From Acanthamoeba sp. SK_2022b (Eukaryota; Discosea; Longamoebia; Acanthamoebidae), in assembly GCA_027943245.1 (NCBI GenBank), contig JANDJZ010000054.1:1-64000 (forward strand): DNA of 64,000 bases, in the 5' to 3' direction. The translations under genes and the position numbers were made by a program. Under the pieces are notes generated by a model, which was not told the origin of the DNA, did no database searches, and saw nothing but the letters and a program-made list of their open reading frames with translations. Shown piece by piece: positions 1-10,560 of the stretch. Within the stretch, counting starts at the first letter, position 1. Every line of letters starts with the position of its first letter.

Positions 1-3000
1 CTCACGTTTGTGCTATGCGAAGAAGACGAGGGCACGCACGTTGCGGGACGCAATGAAGACCACCCCAACACCAACGACACGCAGCTGGACCAAGCCGGCG
101 GCAGTGGCACAGGTCAAGCGGGCGAAGGCGGTGGAGATGAAGCTGAGGCCAGCGATTTGACGTCAGACCACTCCCTGATCAAAGAGATCACCGACACCAT
201 CGAAGGCCGATACCTGGAGAGCCTCAACGAGCTCAAGCTGAGGGAGCTCGCCAAGCGCGAAGAGTGTGACGACGCGGAATCAGCTACCGACGGCGGCGAT
301 GGCCACGGGAAACGATTCGCCTCGGTACCGGAGCAATCCTACCTGCACGGCCAAGAGATGAGCCAAGAGACGGCGCTCGAGCTTGCGGAGGAGCTAGACA
401 AGCCCTCACCCGACACTGACCAGCTGCGGCAATTTGGCCGCAAGCACGTCATCCCCGAATCCTTGCGGCCCGCGCTGTGGAAGGTGCCCCGCCACCACGC
501 CCACCGCTGGCGCCGCTCGTCTGTCTGAGTGAGGCCCACTCGCTGTGGTTTTTTGTGGTGGTCAGTCGCTGTTGGGCGCCGATAGGAAGCCGGGCGATTC
601 GATGGCCGGATGGGAGGAGCTCCTGGCCGCTCCGCTGACGCCGGAAGAGGAGAGGCTCGGGCAGGCCTGTCGCGATACTCGCCCCGAGCTTCCCGGTATG
701 CGCCTCAGCGCAGAGCCAACCGAGGGCTGCTCACGCCAGGCTCACATTTCTGTGAACAATACACACCCAGAGTTCAGGGATGAGGGCGTCGCGCAGCGGC
801 TGGCCCGAGTCCTTCGGTTCTACTGCAAGCGCCGTTACGTCAAGTACCGGGAAGGTGATCCTCCCCTTCCATCGCGTGGTCGCGTTGACCAACGCTCGTA
901 CACAGCAGTGCACGAGGTTCACGGGTTGGTTACCGCTATCGTGTACAGGGTTGTACTTGAACGAGCTGCTCGCACAGTTTCTGATGCTCAATTATCCGCT
1001 GGATGTGGCGTTCAATTGTTTCGACACGTTCGTTTCCAAGCACGTCCCACTCGTCTTTGTTCAAGACCCCTCTGTTCATACGTACGCAGCCATCCCATTC
1101 TCGCGCACATCGCTGCATTACGCAGTGAAAACGACACACGTATACGCACAAACACCTCGCTCATCCGCTGTATGCGTGGTCGTGGTCAGTTGTATCAATC
1201 AATTGTTCCGCTTGCTGGTGCTGTACCACGACCAACCGCTGGGCCTCTTCCTCGATCAAAACCACCTCTCCCATTTCCACTTTTCCTCCCCCTGGGTTCG
1301 TCGCCTTCCCCTCCCTCCTGCACCTTCTCCCCCTTCGCTACCCCTCCAGTGTTGCGAGTCCTGATCCGTGGCCTTGTCTCGTTGGTGTCGATCTTCGTGA
1401 AACAAACCGAAAAACAGTTCGCTTCGCTGTTCACGTGTATTTATGATATGGATGGGGTCTATACGCTGTGGGACTTCTTCCTCGCGCACGGCGACCCGTT
1501 CTTCCCCTACTACTTTGGCCTGGCCTTCCTGCTCAGCAAGAAGTACGCAGACATTTGGCCAAGTGATCTCGTTCCACGCGCGCAGGGCCAACCTTCTCCC
1601 CGTGTTCACATCGTCACAGGTCGGCCATTCTCGCTTCTAATAGCCAGCAGGCCATACTCTCGGAGCTTGCGCGAGTTCCCAATGCGTCGCAGGAGGAGAT
1701 TCACCGGCTCATAAGCCTGGCACGCATACCTCCTAAGCGAGCGTTGTGCAAAGACACAAACACACCCGACCGTCTTCCTTACCCGATTTTGGATCGCAGG
1801 CGCTCACGTTCGAGCAACGCACGCCATGCGCCTTTAGGCAGCAGCTCTATGCGGCCACGTTCCAAACACAGGTGCTCAGCTCTAGGCCACATCAAACCGG
1901 CTGCTTGCTTCACAGTCTAGCTCACGCACATGTGACGCCACGCTCGACACAGGAGTGGAGTGCGTGGGTGAAGCAATGCCTGTATACGGCCGACCCGGCT
2001 CTGTCGACGCCCACCTGCCTGCAGCTGTCGGCGCTCGAGATGGCGGAGGCGGCCTCCGGCAAGGGCCTCAAGTTCCTTCTGCTCGACGTGCGCACCGACG
2101 ATGAATTTCGGAGTGGCCACCTCCCCACCGCCTTCCACCTGCCCTCCCGATTGGTGCGCTCCGCACACGAGAAGCCCTTGCCTTTCTTTAAGCGGTACTC
2201 CGGAAGTTCACCACGGTCTCTCTCTCTCTCTCTCTTCTCTCATCTCCTTACAGTTGCTCGAGCGACCGGAGGAGTTCAAGCAGTTGCTGGACGGATTCGC
2301 TCAGCTCAAGAGCGATTCGATGCACTTTGCCTTCATGGGCGCTGCGCACGCCGATACGTTCCTTGAGCTCATCGTCCTGCAGTTCCTGCAGAAGGGTACT
2401 CGCCCCCCATATTCGCCCTTCACTGGTGACTTTGGCCTCCACTTGCCAAGAACACGAATGCCCACCTCACGCACCATCGCGCCGTCCCTTTTACGATCTC
2501 CACAGGATTTAATCACATCAGCGTGGTGCATGGGGGCTACGAAGCGCTCCACACGTTCCTCGTTTCGTCTGCCGAAACCCCCAGCCAGGGATACACGGAG
2601 ATAATGGACCACGATGGTTCCAGGTGCCTTGTCTGCCAACACGCTTCGAACACACCGATCCGCTCTTCCTCATCGGCGCTGCCGGCAGCTTCGTCCTTCT
2701 TCTCATCCTTCCTTGCCGGGTCCTCTGCTGGACCTAAGTATCAGGACCGCACGGCCTACTCCTTCTCCTCGTCTCCGCCCTCCTCCTCCTCCTCTGGTGC
2801 CTCGGGCACGTCGCAGCTTTCCTCCTCTCCCCCACTGGCGTCAACTGAGTCGCCACCTTCACCGGTGCGGGAACAGTTGCTGACGCCCGCTGCTTCCACT
2901 GCGGCGGCGTCGACTCCAGCACCTTCTGCAGCCGCAGCGGCACCGGTGGCCTCGTCGTCCCGAGCTGCCGGGATCTCGCTGCCCACATCGCTGGTCTCCA

Positions 3001-4337
3001 CATTCGCTTCGGGCTTCTCGCGCGTTACCCGCATGCCCACGATTCCGTTCTCGCTCGGCGGAAGGACCGCCACCGCGACGCCTGCTTCCGCCGGCGTGCC
3101 CGCCAACGTGCCTCCTCAGGCCGCGGCTGCCCAGGGCACGCCGCCGGAAGACAAGATCTCCACATCACCGCGCCTGTTCACCATCGACGATGACGAAGAC
3201 GACGAGCAGCAGGTGCATCCTGTGGGCGATGATGTAGATGACGTTAAAGACGACGATGCCGACGAGGCCCAGCCGCAAAGCAACGATCAAGAGGGCCAAG
3301 GGCAGACAGACGTGTCAGCACCGTCGAGCGAGCCGGCAGAAACCGACGATGCCACTGCCCAGACCTCCAGCGACGAGAAGAAGGCTGCCGTATCCGAGCA
3401 GCCGACGTCGCGGTGGGGAAGCGGCCTGTTCGCGGCGTGGGGGCGTGCTAAGGAGACCGTCGCTAAGCCCACTGATGGTCAGTCCGCCGACGCAAGCCCG
3501 CCTTCTGCTGCACCTGCGGACGGACAGAGCACGCCCACGGCCCAGGAAAGCAGTCAGACACAGAAGGCGCCCACTGAGCCGCGCAAGCCGGGACTGTGGC
3601 AATCTCTCAACTCTCTCCCGGTCTTGTGGGCCTCAGGTACGCTTGCATTGGGCCCGTACTCCCTCGCTGTCGACTGCGAGTGACCGCCGGCACTTTCCTC
3701 TCCGACGACAGGGCGCAGCAAGCGGCCGCAGCACAAGCTCGGAGAATACGTGCGTTTGGATCAGTATGTGGAGTCCCACCAAGCGTGGTCCTTCTTCGCC
3801 TGCAAGAAGGTTATCGACTCGAGCCTCCACCCATGGTGCGCTCCTCCTGGTGCTTGCACGCACAGACGTGAGCTTTCCGCATCTCAGACTTAAGACGGCA
3901 GGTATTTGGTGGTGACGGGCGACGAACTGCTGGAGCTGAAGGTGAACGACGAGAAGCGGTTCTTGGTGGCCGTGGAGCGAGTGCACTCGCTAGAGAACAT
4001 TGTGAAGATCACCTTCAAGAAGAGGACCCCCAAGCTCCTCACCTTCCTCTACTCGCCAGAGAGCGGAGAGGGAGCTGCTCCGGCAGATGCCCCGGCCACC
4101 TCAGCGCCCGCAACAGCTGGGTCAGTGGAAACCGAAGGCCTGAGAACCAGTGAAGGAGAGGCAGGCGAAGCCTCGGCGGCACACACGCTGCCGACAGAGC
4201 CGGAACCGGTCGAGCCTCAGCAGCAGGTCATCTCTGCCCAATACGTGGTGGAACGACCAACCGAGTGCATCGCCACGGTCACGCGTGCGGTCGGCGCATT
4301 TGTGAGCAGACAGGCGGCAAAAAACGAGGGAAAATGA
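1..4337 (+). CDS. TBC1D23: TBC1D23-like TBC/rhodanese/C-terminal domain protein (5' partial)
   Basis: The reading frame is open from the left edge, so the N-terminus lies outside the window. Exons split by short introns encode, in order, a TBC domain (RQFGRKHVIPESLRPALWK near 425-483; FYCKRRYVKY near 818; LFRLLVLYHDQPLG near 1205; LWDFFLAHGDPFFPYYF near 1466), a rhodanese-like domain (LLLDVRTDDEFRSGHLPTAF near 2077-2135; FAFMGAAHADTF near 2327), a Ser/Ala/Pro-rich linker with an acidic tract (about 2640-3600), and a PH-like C-terminal domain (SLENIVKITFKKRTPKLLTF near 3990-4050). This order is specific to TBC1D23, which in animals bridges golgin-captured endosomal vesicles to the WASH complex at the trans-Golgi. 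The rhodanese catalytic loop lacks Cys, as in the family, so a binding role is likely. The stop codon overlaps the next gene's ATG. Confidence 0.88.
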
Positions 4338-5481
4338 ACAGACGCTTCTCAAACTTAAGATCGCGCAACATGAGGCAAACCACATCTGCAGCAGCATCTT
4401 GCAGATGGACGACCTGGCGGCCGCCGCTTCCGTTCCGCAGGGTCAGCGGACCGTCCTATGCCAACCTATCTACGCCCCTGTTCTCCCCGTTCGCATCTGC
4501 AGGGACAATTGGATCTCGGCGCCATCTGCGACTAGGGGCGCGATTATCGGCTTGCTTAAGGATGCTTGATCTGCGGCACCCAGGCGTGATAGCAGACATT
4601 GGCTATGGCAACGGCTACTTGCTGGCCGAGTTGGACGAGTTGGGCGTCACGGGCCTAGTAGGCGTAGAGAAGAACCCTGCCCTGGCCAGCAAGGTCATGT
4701 ACACCTTGCGGCACGTATGGAATGGCCGTCCTCAGTGGATCACCGGCAATGGGCTCAGTTGCTTCCAGCCAGGACAGGTGCGCATACCGCACTTCCCACC
4801 CATTCTGCAAGATTCTAATGAATTGTGTTGTTTATGTTTGTTAATCTGTTTTTCTTCCCTTTTTGCCTGTGCGTGGCGTTGGCCGCGCACCGCCAACAGG
4901 TTCAGCAAGCGGTAATGGCAGGCTTCGGGGAGAACCAGATCATAGATATCCTGCAGCGTGACCAGGCGCAGGTGCTGGCATGCCGTCGGCTGGTGTTTTG
5001 CCCCGCCCTCAGCTCTGGCATGCTGCGACCGTACCTCTACTTTAGCAAGAAGTGGCGCATCGCCGACGAGGAAATAGTCAAGGAGTACGGTCGCTTCTAT
5101 TCCGTCTTCAGCGTGGAACGGGGCGAGGAGCAGAACGTGCAGGACAATCTCGACCTCTTCGTTGGCCCGTTCAACATGTCCCGACCGCATCCCCTGCTCG
5201 TCGACTACCTTGAGGACTGCCGTGGTCGCATCGATGACGAGGAATGGAAGCACTTGGCTCGGAGGAAGTCACTCTACGCCGCCTTCCTTCGTAGCGTTGA
5301 CAAGGCTCTTGAGAAGAAGGATGACTTTCTCGAACGGCTGAAGCATCACCAACCGCAACCAGGGATGGCTACACCAATTATCGCTATGGATTGGAAGGAG
5401 AGTGACTTCGTTGTATCTCGGAAAGGAGGTGCCCCAGCGGCCATGCCTCAGGAACGACGGCCTGACTCAGATACTTCATGA
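4334..5481 (+). CDS. trmK: TrmK-family tRNA (adenine-22-N1)-methyltransferase-like, putatively organellar
   Basis: Two exons, 4334-4777 and 4900-5481, join in phase 0 to give 341 residues. After an N-terminus of about 55 residues rich in Arg and Ser and free of Asp/Glu (transit-peptide-like) come a Rossmann SAM motif (VIADIGYGNGYLLAEL), GNGLS, then MAGFGEN, the position of IAGMGG in bacterial TrmK. Next are LRPYLYFSKKWRIADEEIV and GRFYSVF, then FVGPFNMS matching the FGP block, and a C-terminal helical hairpin. This is the motif order of COG2384/TrmK, which methylates N1 of A22 in bacterial tRNA. Specificity and mitochondrial location are inferred. The alternative start at 4370 would avoid most of the overlap with the upstream gene. 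A polyadenylation signal lies 14 bases past the stop. Confidence 0.8.
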
Positions 5482-5494
5482 TCACCAATTGCAC

Positions 5495-5500
5495 AATAAA
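5495..5500 (+). terminator. AATAAA polyadenylation signal of the TrmK-like gene
   Basis: A canonical AATAAA begins 14 bases after the TrmK-like stop codon, at the boundary where sequence changes from CpG-rich coding DNA to the CpG-poor island. Confidence 0.6.
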
Positions 5501-5827
5501 CCCAACTTCTCTACACCAGAGTTAAAGCAATGCTACAGGTGTAAAAGTGCGCTTACAGCATCTGCGGGGCGCTGATGGTCAGCTTGGCGACGGGGAGGAG
5601 ATACCTAAGATGGGGTTGTAGATGGTGTGGATGTAGGAGTACAAGAGGAAACTGGTGTTGTGCTGCAAAGGAACAGCAAAATTTTATCTCTCTTAAAGAA
5701 CAATGTAGATAAGATATTAAGGGGAACCCATGCATATTCTGTACATTCACAGATGTCACTTTTTCTCCACCTTACCTTTTTCATGACAAAACAACAAGAC
5801 AAGGGTTGATCTGATGTACATATTTTA
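5501..5827. other. Intergenic, start of the CpG-poor island; no gene seen
   Basis: Short ORFs on both strands are unsupported. The 5550-5620 stretch is GC-richer and might be another gene fragment (minus frame PVAKLTISAPQML), but I found no counterpart elsewhere in the window. Confidence 0.4.
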
Positions 5828-5937
5828 GGCAGCTTCCATTGGATGCCCTGCCCAACCCATGACAGCTCACCCTGCTTCTGTTCAACTTCATGGTCATTGC
5901 TGACATGCAGATCTTGGACGTGGCACTAGTGCTCATC
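5828..5937 (+). pseudogene. Gene fragment duplicated from the large minus-strand gene at 15.2-19.9 kb
   Basis: The plus-strand translation QLPLDALPNP*QLTLLLFNF followed by MVIADMQILDVALVLI matches QLPLDALHDPADPRQLTLLL and FMVIADVQILDVVLVLI, encoded on the minus strand at about 15464-15584. At nucleotide level the copies are nearly identical outside a 9-base in-frame deletion. The copy carries a CGA-to-TGA stop, and most other substitutions are CpG-to-TpG/CpA transitions. Homology stops abruptly at both ends, so this is an exon fragment rather than a gene. Confidence 0.85.
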
Positions 5938-6244
5938 CAATTGCACTTGACAACCAACCCCTGCCTAGATCTGCCAACTTATTACATCGCTGGGAATGAT
6001 TACACAAACACACTCACTCACACTCACACACACACAAACACCAGTCATTTTCAACCTCTCAACTGGTAACATATTTCAGTGTTTTTATTCCATTTGTGTA
6101 AAAAGCGTACATTGTCAAAAGAGTCATTGTTACTTTTTTCTGAACACTCTGTTAATGCCAACCATCACACCATTTGTCCAACCAATGCACAATGAGACAG
6201 GTGTGCTTAAACTGTTACTAGCTTGCTAATATAGAACTGGTTCA
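5938..6244. other. Intergenic AT-rich sequence; nothing recognised
   Basis: Contains a short CA/CT-rich run (about 6000-6045) and a 77-codon ORF that looks like noise. No conserved motif seen. Confidence 0.4.
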
Positions 6245-6480
6245 TTGTCTCATCACCAGGGCGAACAGCAACCCACCACAACATCACCACAACACCACAC
6301 CATCGCCACATAACCACAACACCACCACTACAACACCACAACATCACCACACCACCACAACAACAACACCACCACCACCACAACACCACCACAACACCAC
6401 CATCACCACACCCTAACCACCCACCACCCCACCACCACCACCACCATCACCACACCCACCACAACACCACTGCAACCTCA
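6245..6480. repeat. CCACAA/CACCAC-type minisatellite-like repeat
   Basis: About 235 bases made almost only of A and C: degenerate CCACAA, ACACCACC and CACCACCAC units, with hardly a G after 6280. The strong strand asymmetry makes long artificial ORFs on both strands, which should not be annotated. Confidence 0.8.
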
Positions 6481-6746
6481 CCATATCCACCATCAGCACA
6501 ACAAACCTGCAAAGAAGGTAAAGTAATTTCATCCTGGGGATTTCGCATGGGCCACTTGAACACAACTCTGGAAACAAGTGAGCAAGTTGTCAAGCTGAGG
6601 TGCAGCAGAGTGTGGAGTGAGAGAATGGAACATGGTTCAACTCTGGATGGGTGTTGGGGAGAAAGCCTCAACACTCTCCCAATCATGAACCTGCAGCCAC
6701 GCAGCAAGCTCAGAGCACAAGAAGGGGGTTCTTGGCTTGGGCTTGC

Positions 6747-6800
6747 ATTTGGAACAGGACATCCCACCCACTGTCCTGTTCCAAATGTCCTGTTCCAAAT
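6747..6800. repeat. 14-bp inverted repeat with an extra tandem copy
   Basis: ATTTGGAACAGGAC at 6747-6760 is followed 12 bases later by its exact reverse complement GTCCTGTTCCAAAT at 6773-6786, repeated again immediately at 6787-6800. It could form a hairpin. It lies about 130 bases left of the DNA transposon. Confidence 0.8.
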
Positions 6801-6927
6801 CTCACCCAGGGCCACCTTCCCACCACCACAAGGCCCTGGTTAGGGAACATCTGCAGGAGGATAGCAGTAGCAGAAAAGGGATGACAAAAATGAAAAGGCA
6901 ATGAGGTGAAGCAAGGAGAACTCACCA

Positions 6928-7960
6928 CTGAGCCGTATGGCCAAATAAAATTTGTCCGTGTAAATCCAAAAATTGAGAACAGTTTACTTAGTGATGAGCA
7001 TTCTCAATCCCTACAGCCACCCACACAAGAGCTGTGTGCTGTTCTTCACCCTCACCAAAGGGACGTTGGAGTGCATCAAAGATAGCTCCAAGCCTCCCAA
7101 AGCCTCCCTCTACATGAGCACAAGCTGAGTGTAGTGCAGAGTTGTAGCGCTTCTCCTCCTTGGTCAGAGTTGTCATGCCCTCTCCTGTTGCTGATGAGCC
7201 CTTGTGGCGCTTGATGTTGGTCACAATTTGACGCTGTGGAGGCTCTTTTTTCCCCACTTGAAATGATTGTCTGCCAGCACTGTCACGCCCTTGAGGTTGT
7301 CCTCAAGCCACTCGCGCTGCACCTTCAGGAAGTCGCCATCGAAGACCTTGGGTGAGTAGCCGCCCCACAGAGCACAAAACTGCCCAGTGGCCATGAATTG
7401 TTGTGCAGGGCTGTTGGCCTTGAATGACCACTCTGGCGACTTGCAGGATGCCCTGCCACGCCCCTCAAGGCGCACATTGAAGCTGTCCATCCACAGACAG
7501 CCCTTCTTGACTGAGCCCTTGAGGTTGAGTGGCTTGGCAGCACACTTCCACTTCTTGAGTTCACTGAGCTTGACTTACGACTTCCCCCAGGCCTTGAGGC
7601 ACTGACGTAGCACCTGAGTGTTGTGGCGAAGTGTCTTTGGGCTGCTCTTCACCCACTTCTTCACGCGCTTGTAGAGGTGGTCATATCCAACGCTGAAGCA
7701 GTCCTTGTACAGGCTGAGTAGCACGTAGTGGCTGTAGAAGTCAGCACCACAAACCTGCCCCCAGAATGGTGGCTCCTTTGCCTCAACGTAGGAGAAGATG
7801 TCCTGTAGGGTGCTTGGCTTCACCCTCTTCCTCACCTCTCTTGCTATGTCCTTCCTCGTCAGCTCCATCAGCACAATGAGTGCACTGAGCAGTTGCATGG
7901 TTATATTTTCACTTTGGGATTACGCCAGTCATTTTTATTTGGCCGTATGGCTCACTGGGA
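6928..7960. mobile_element. About 1.03-kb DDE DNA transposon with terminal inverted repeats (Harbinger/IS5-like), inactive
   Basis: The left end at about 6928 starts TGAGCCGTATGGCCAAATAA. The right end, read on the minus strand from about 7956, starts TGAGCCATACGGCCAAATAA. These inverted repeats differ at two places and continue less well for about 15 bases. They enclose one minus-strand transposase pseudogene. The outer boundaries and target-site duplication are not clear, so the family inside the IS5/Harbinger DDE group is an inference from the transposase motifs. Confidence 0.75.
6988..7898 (-). pseudogene. DDE_Tnp_4 / HARBI1-like transposase, one stop and one frameshift
   Basis: Reading leftward from 7898, the frame gives a helical N-terminal region, an in-frame TAA at about 7573, then CLWMDSFNVRL (first catalytic Asp, about 7490), VKVFDGDF, VTVLADNHFKWG (second Asp, about 7270) and, after a frameshift in a T/C homopolymer near 7250, RYNSALHSACAHVEGGFGRL, whose HVEGGFGRL is the third acidic position typical of DDE_Tnp_4 transposases. 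The element cannot make full-length protein as read here. Confidence 0.8.
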
Positions 7961-8660
7961 ATGGAACTTAGGCTTCTGCCCATTCACCATGTGTGGAAAG
8001 CCTTGTCATGAATCACCGTTACACTGCATTCCTGAAGAAGTGGAAGACATGGGGTTCTGAGTGGCCAGAGATGTAGTGCATCTGGTTGGCCAACCAAGAC
8101 TCCAGTCCCAGGCTTGGTAGAGAATGCTCAACTTGGGTGAGGAGCCCTCAGGCAGATGAAAAGAACTTGTACAAATGGCTGCAGCAGAAAACATGTAGCA
8201 AATTCTTACCAATTAATTGGTAAGAAACAACAAATGCCAAGGGGAGGGTGGCAAAAGAGAAAAGTTGTACTTCTAGAGGCGACTGTTTTCGGCGGAAGAA
8301 AAGAAAAGATAAGAAAGTTTTTTTTTCCTTTTCAGCACTACATGGCAACGACCAATAAAATTAAGTTTAATTTCTTTTTCAACCATTTATTCAGCAAAGA
8401 ACGCAGAAACAGGCTTGATACCATGGAGGTATGCCCACAGCACTTCTGCTTCAGTGCAGCTTCGTGCTTATAATTTGTGGCTGTGTGGGTACAGGGAAGG
8501 ATGGGGTATTGCTACTTGGGTGAGGTGGATGAAAGTCTTTGAGCCTAGTCTTAACTTAGATGAGCTTGACCCACCCATCCTTACCACATACTCACCACCC
8601 TCCAGCAGCCTTCAATAAACACTTCACTTCCTTCAGTTTGCCTGCATCATTTGGTGTGTT
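7961..8660. other. Intergenic, CpG-poor; no gene recognised
   Basis: Contains only short ORFs and a T-rich stretch near 8320. Nothing shows conserved motifs. It could be the 5' remnant of the retrotransposon to its right, but no endonuclease motif is visible. Confidence 0.4.
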
Positions 8661-8799
8661 ATGTACATTGTTTCGTTCAACTGGACTTTCACAGGGTACA
8701 CAAACCACTTGAAATCTCACTTGGAAATTAGTCAGTGTCTTGCTATTAACACTAAGTTTGCCAGAAACTCAGCGATTGGAACACACCGCCCCCTGACAG

Positions 8800-9420
8800 A
8801 ACAAGCCACTAACAGCGTCATCAGACCATTCACATTGGAGGAGATTCAAACAACACTCCAAAAAACACCAAACAACAAAGCACCAGGCCCAGACCTGTCT
8901 CATGAGATGATCAAAATGCTGAATGACATCAACCTGAAGTGTATCACTGACATGTTCAACAAAGTCATGTCCCTAGGGACTTTGGTATACAAAGTGGAGA
9001 CCCAAATGGGCCATGGAGGAAGCACAAGCTTTCAAAAAACAGCTGCATGTCACTTACGTAGACCTAGCTGGGGCATACAATTCAGTCAGACCTCCTACTT
9101 GATACCCTCAACAGATATGGTCTCCCTAAACAAATAGTGGCACTGATTGCAAGTATGTACTCAGGCAGCACTGCCAGAGTCATCACTGACTATGGGCGCA
9201 CAGATAGTGTGGAAATACAGAGAGGGGTGCAACAAGGAGACCATATGTCCCCACTGTTATTCAACCTATTTATTAATCCAGTTATTGACGCCATCAAAGA
9301 ACGAAACACTGGCTACCAGATGGAGAGTGGAGACTGCTTAGATATCCTCGCCTATGCAGATGATTTTACTCTGGTCAACAGAAGAAGACATCAGGCTCCT
9401 GGGGCCTGTTCACCAGGTGG
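8800..9420 (+). pseudogene. LINE reverse transcriptase fragment
   Basis: Visible RT blocks in order: LEEIQTTLQKTPNNKAPGPD (about 8835-8897); TYVDLAGAYNSV with the motif A Asp, in a shifted frame at about 9050; RGVQQGDHMSPLLFNLFI (motif B, about 9223); and DILAYADDFTLV with the YADD catalytic pair (about 9340-9380). At least one frameshift separates the first and second blocks, so the protein is broken. Confidence 0.82.
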
Positions 9421-10185
9421 TGTGCTGAACAAGGAATGGCAGTTAAAGTGTCTAAATCAGCTTACTCAACCACAGACACAGAGAGCACATGGACTCCTGC
9501 TACAGAGGATGGGGAGGTTGGAAGTGGTTGCTGGGGTATGGTATGGGGATGGTGATATACCCCAAAGGCATGATTGAAAAGATTGACTGGATGCTGCTGA
9601 AGGTGACTAAGCGCATCCTGTGGCTACCATGGGCCTCCCCCTCAGTGTGGCATTGGGTGGACACAAGCAAAGGCAGTCTAGGCCTCCAATGTCTGGCAGA
9701 CCACAAGGATGTTGAATTCATGGGACCTGCCTCACCTGGCAGGACAGTGATTATGAGAAACCTGCAAATTGAGTGCTGGGTGACAGGGATATCATCACCA
9801 TCAAAGGCATGGTGGTGCCCTCCAGCTGCCCTATGCTCAAAACCCATTGTCTGGTTAAACTCATATGTAAGGAAAGGATGGACCTTGTGTTGGAGGAAGC
9901 TGAATGGCAGCCCAAAAAGGGGAACAACACCTCCCATCTGAGCTAAGCACCAGCGTAGAGCACAGACAAGCTGGCAGAAACTTGGTTCGTTTGACTCTAG
10001 AAGCAGACCCAAGATTCTGAGCCCTCCTTTGCCTAAAAGTCCCACACCCACAACTCAGTGCTGACTTATGCCTCAGCCCTCCAACCAATTCGCCAACCAC
10101 AGTAGCACCATCCAGCAAGCTGCTTACTGGGATCAGAAGAAACAGAGCAACTACCACAAGCCAAGGATGGGTCTGACATACACCA

Positions 10186-10560
10186 TCAAAGAGGGAGAGA
10201 TGCTGGTATGGACAGATGGCTTTTGCAACTTTGATAACACAGGCTATGGGGTCTATTTGGGGCAAGGCATCATGCACAGTGAACAATCAGGGGAGAGTGC
10301 ACCTGACTGGGTAACACAGTGAGCAAAGGAATAGTGGCCCAGCTCCAGCAGTGCATCAGGAAGGGCCAGTCCATGAGATGTGAACAAGTATACAGTCACT
10401 TTAAGAAAACGCTAAAGGAGCACACCAAGAAACCTTAGTGGTGCAGCGGTCAGGCCAAACAGGCAGAGATGTGGGGAGACAAGTACGATACCAGGGTCAA
10501 AGGTAATGAGAGAGCAGACACCTTGGCATTGGAGGGCTCCAAACTGATGAGCCCTCCCCT
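10186..10560 (+). pseudogene. RNase H domain remnant of the LINE
   Basis: GEMLVWTDGFCNFDNTGYGV (about 10195-10254) carries the first RNase H Asp in WTDG. A stop follows at 10320. The C-terminal block VKGNERADTLALEGSK (about 10498-10545) matches the GN.(E/A)AD..A signature. The middle is degraded. Confidence 0.75.

Noticed and set aside
545..1714. 389-codon continuous ORF across the TBC domain
   Set aside because: It reads through introns in a mixed frame; only parts (for example FYCKRRYVKY and the LWDFFLAHGDPFF block) belong to the protein.
8661..9577. Group II intron or telomerase reverse transcriptase
   Set aside because: No intron-encoded maturase motifs or ribozyme features; motif spacing and RNase H downstream fit a LINE.
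10436..10500. GTGGTGCAGCGGTCAGG looking like a tRNA A box
   Set aside because: No B box at the right distance; the segment falls within the decayed RNase H coding region.
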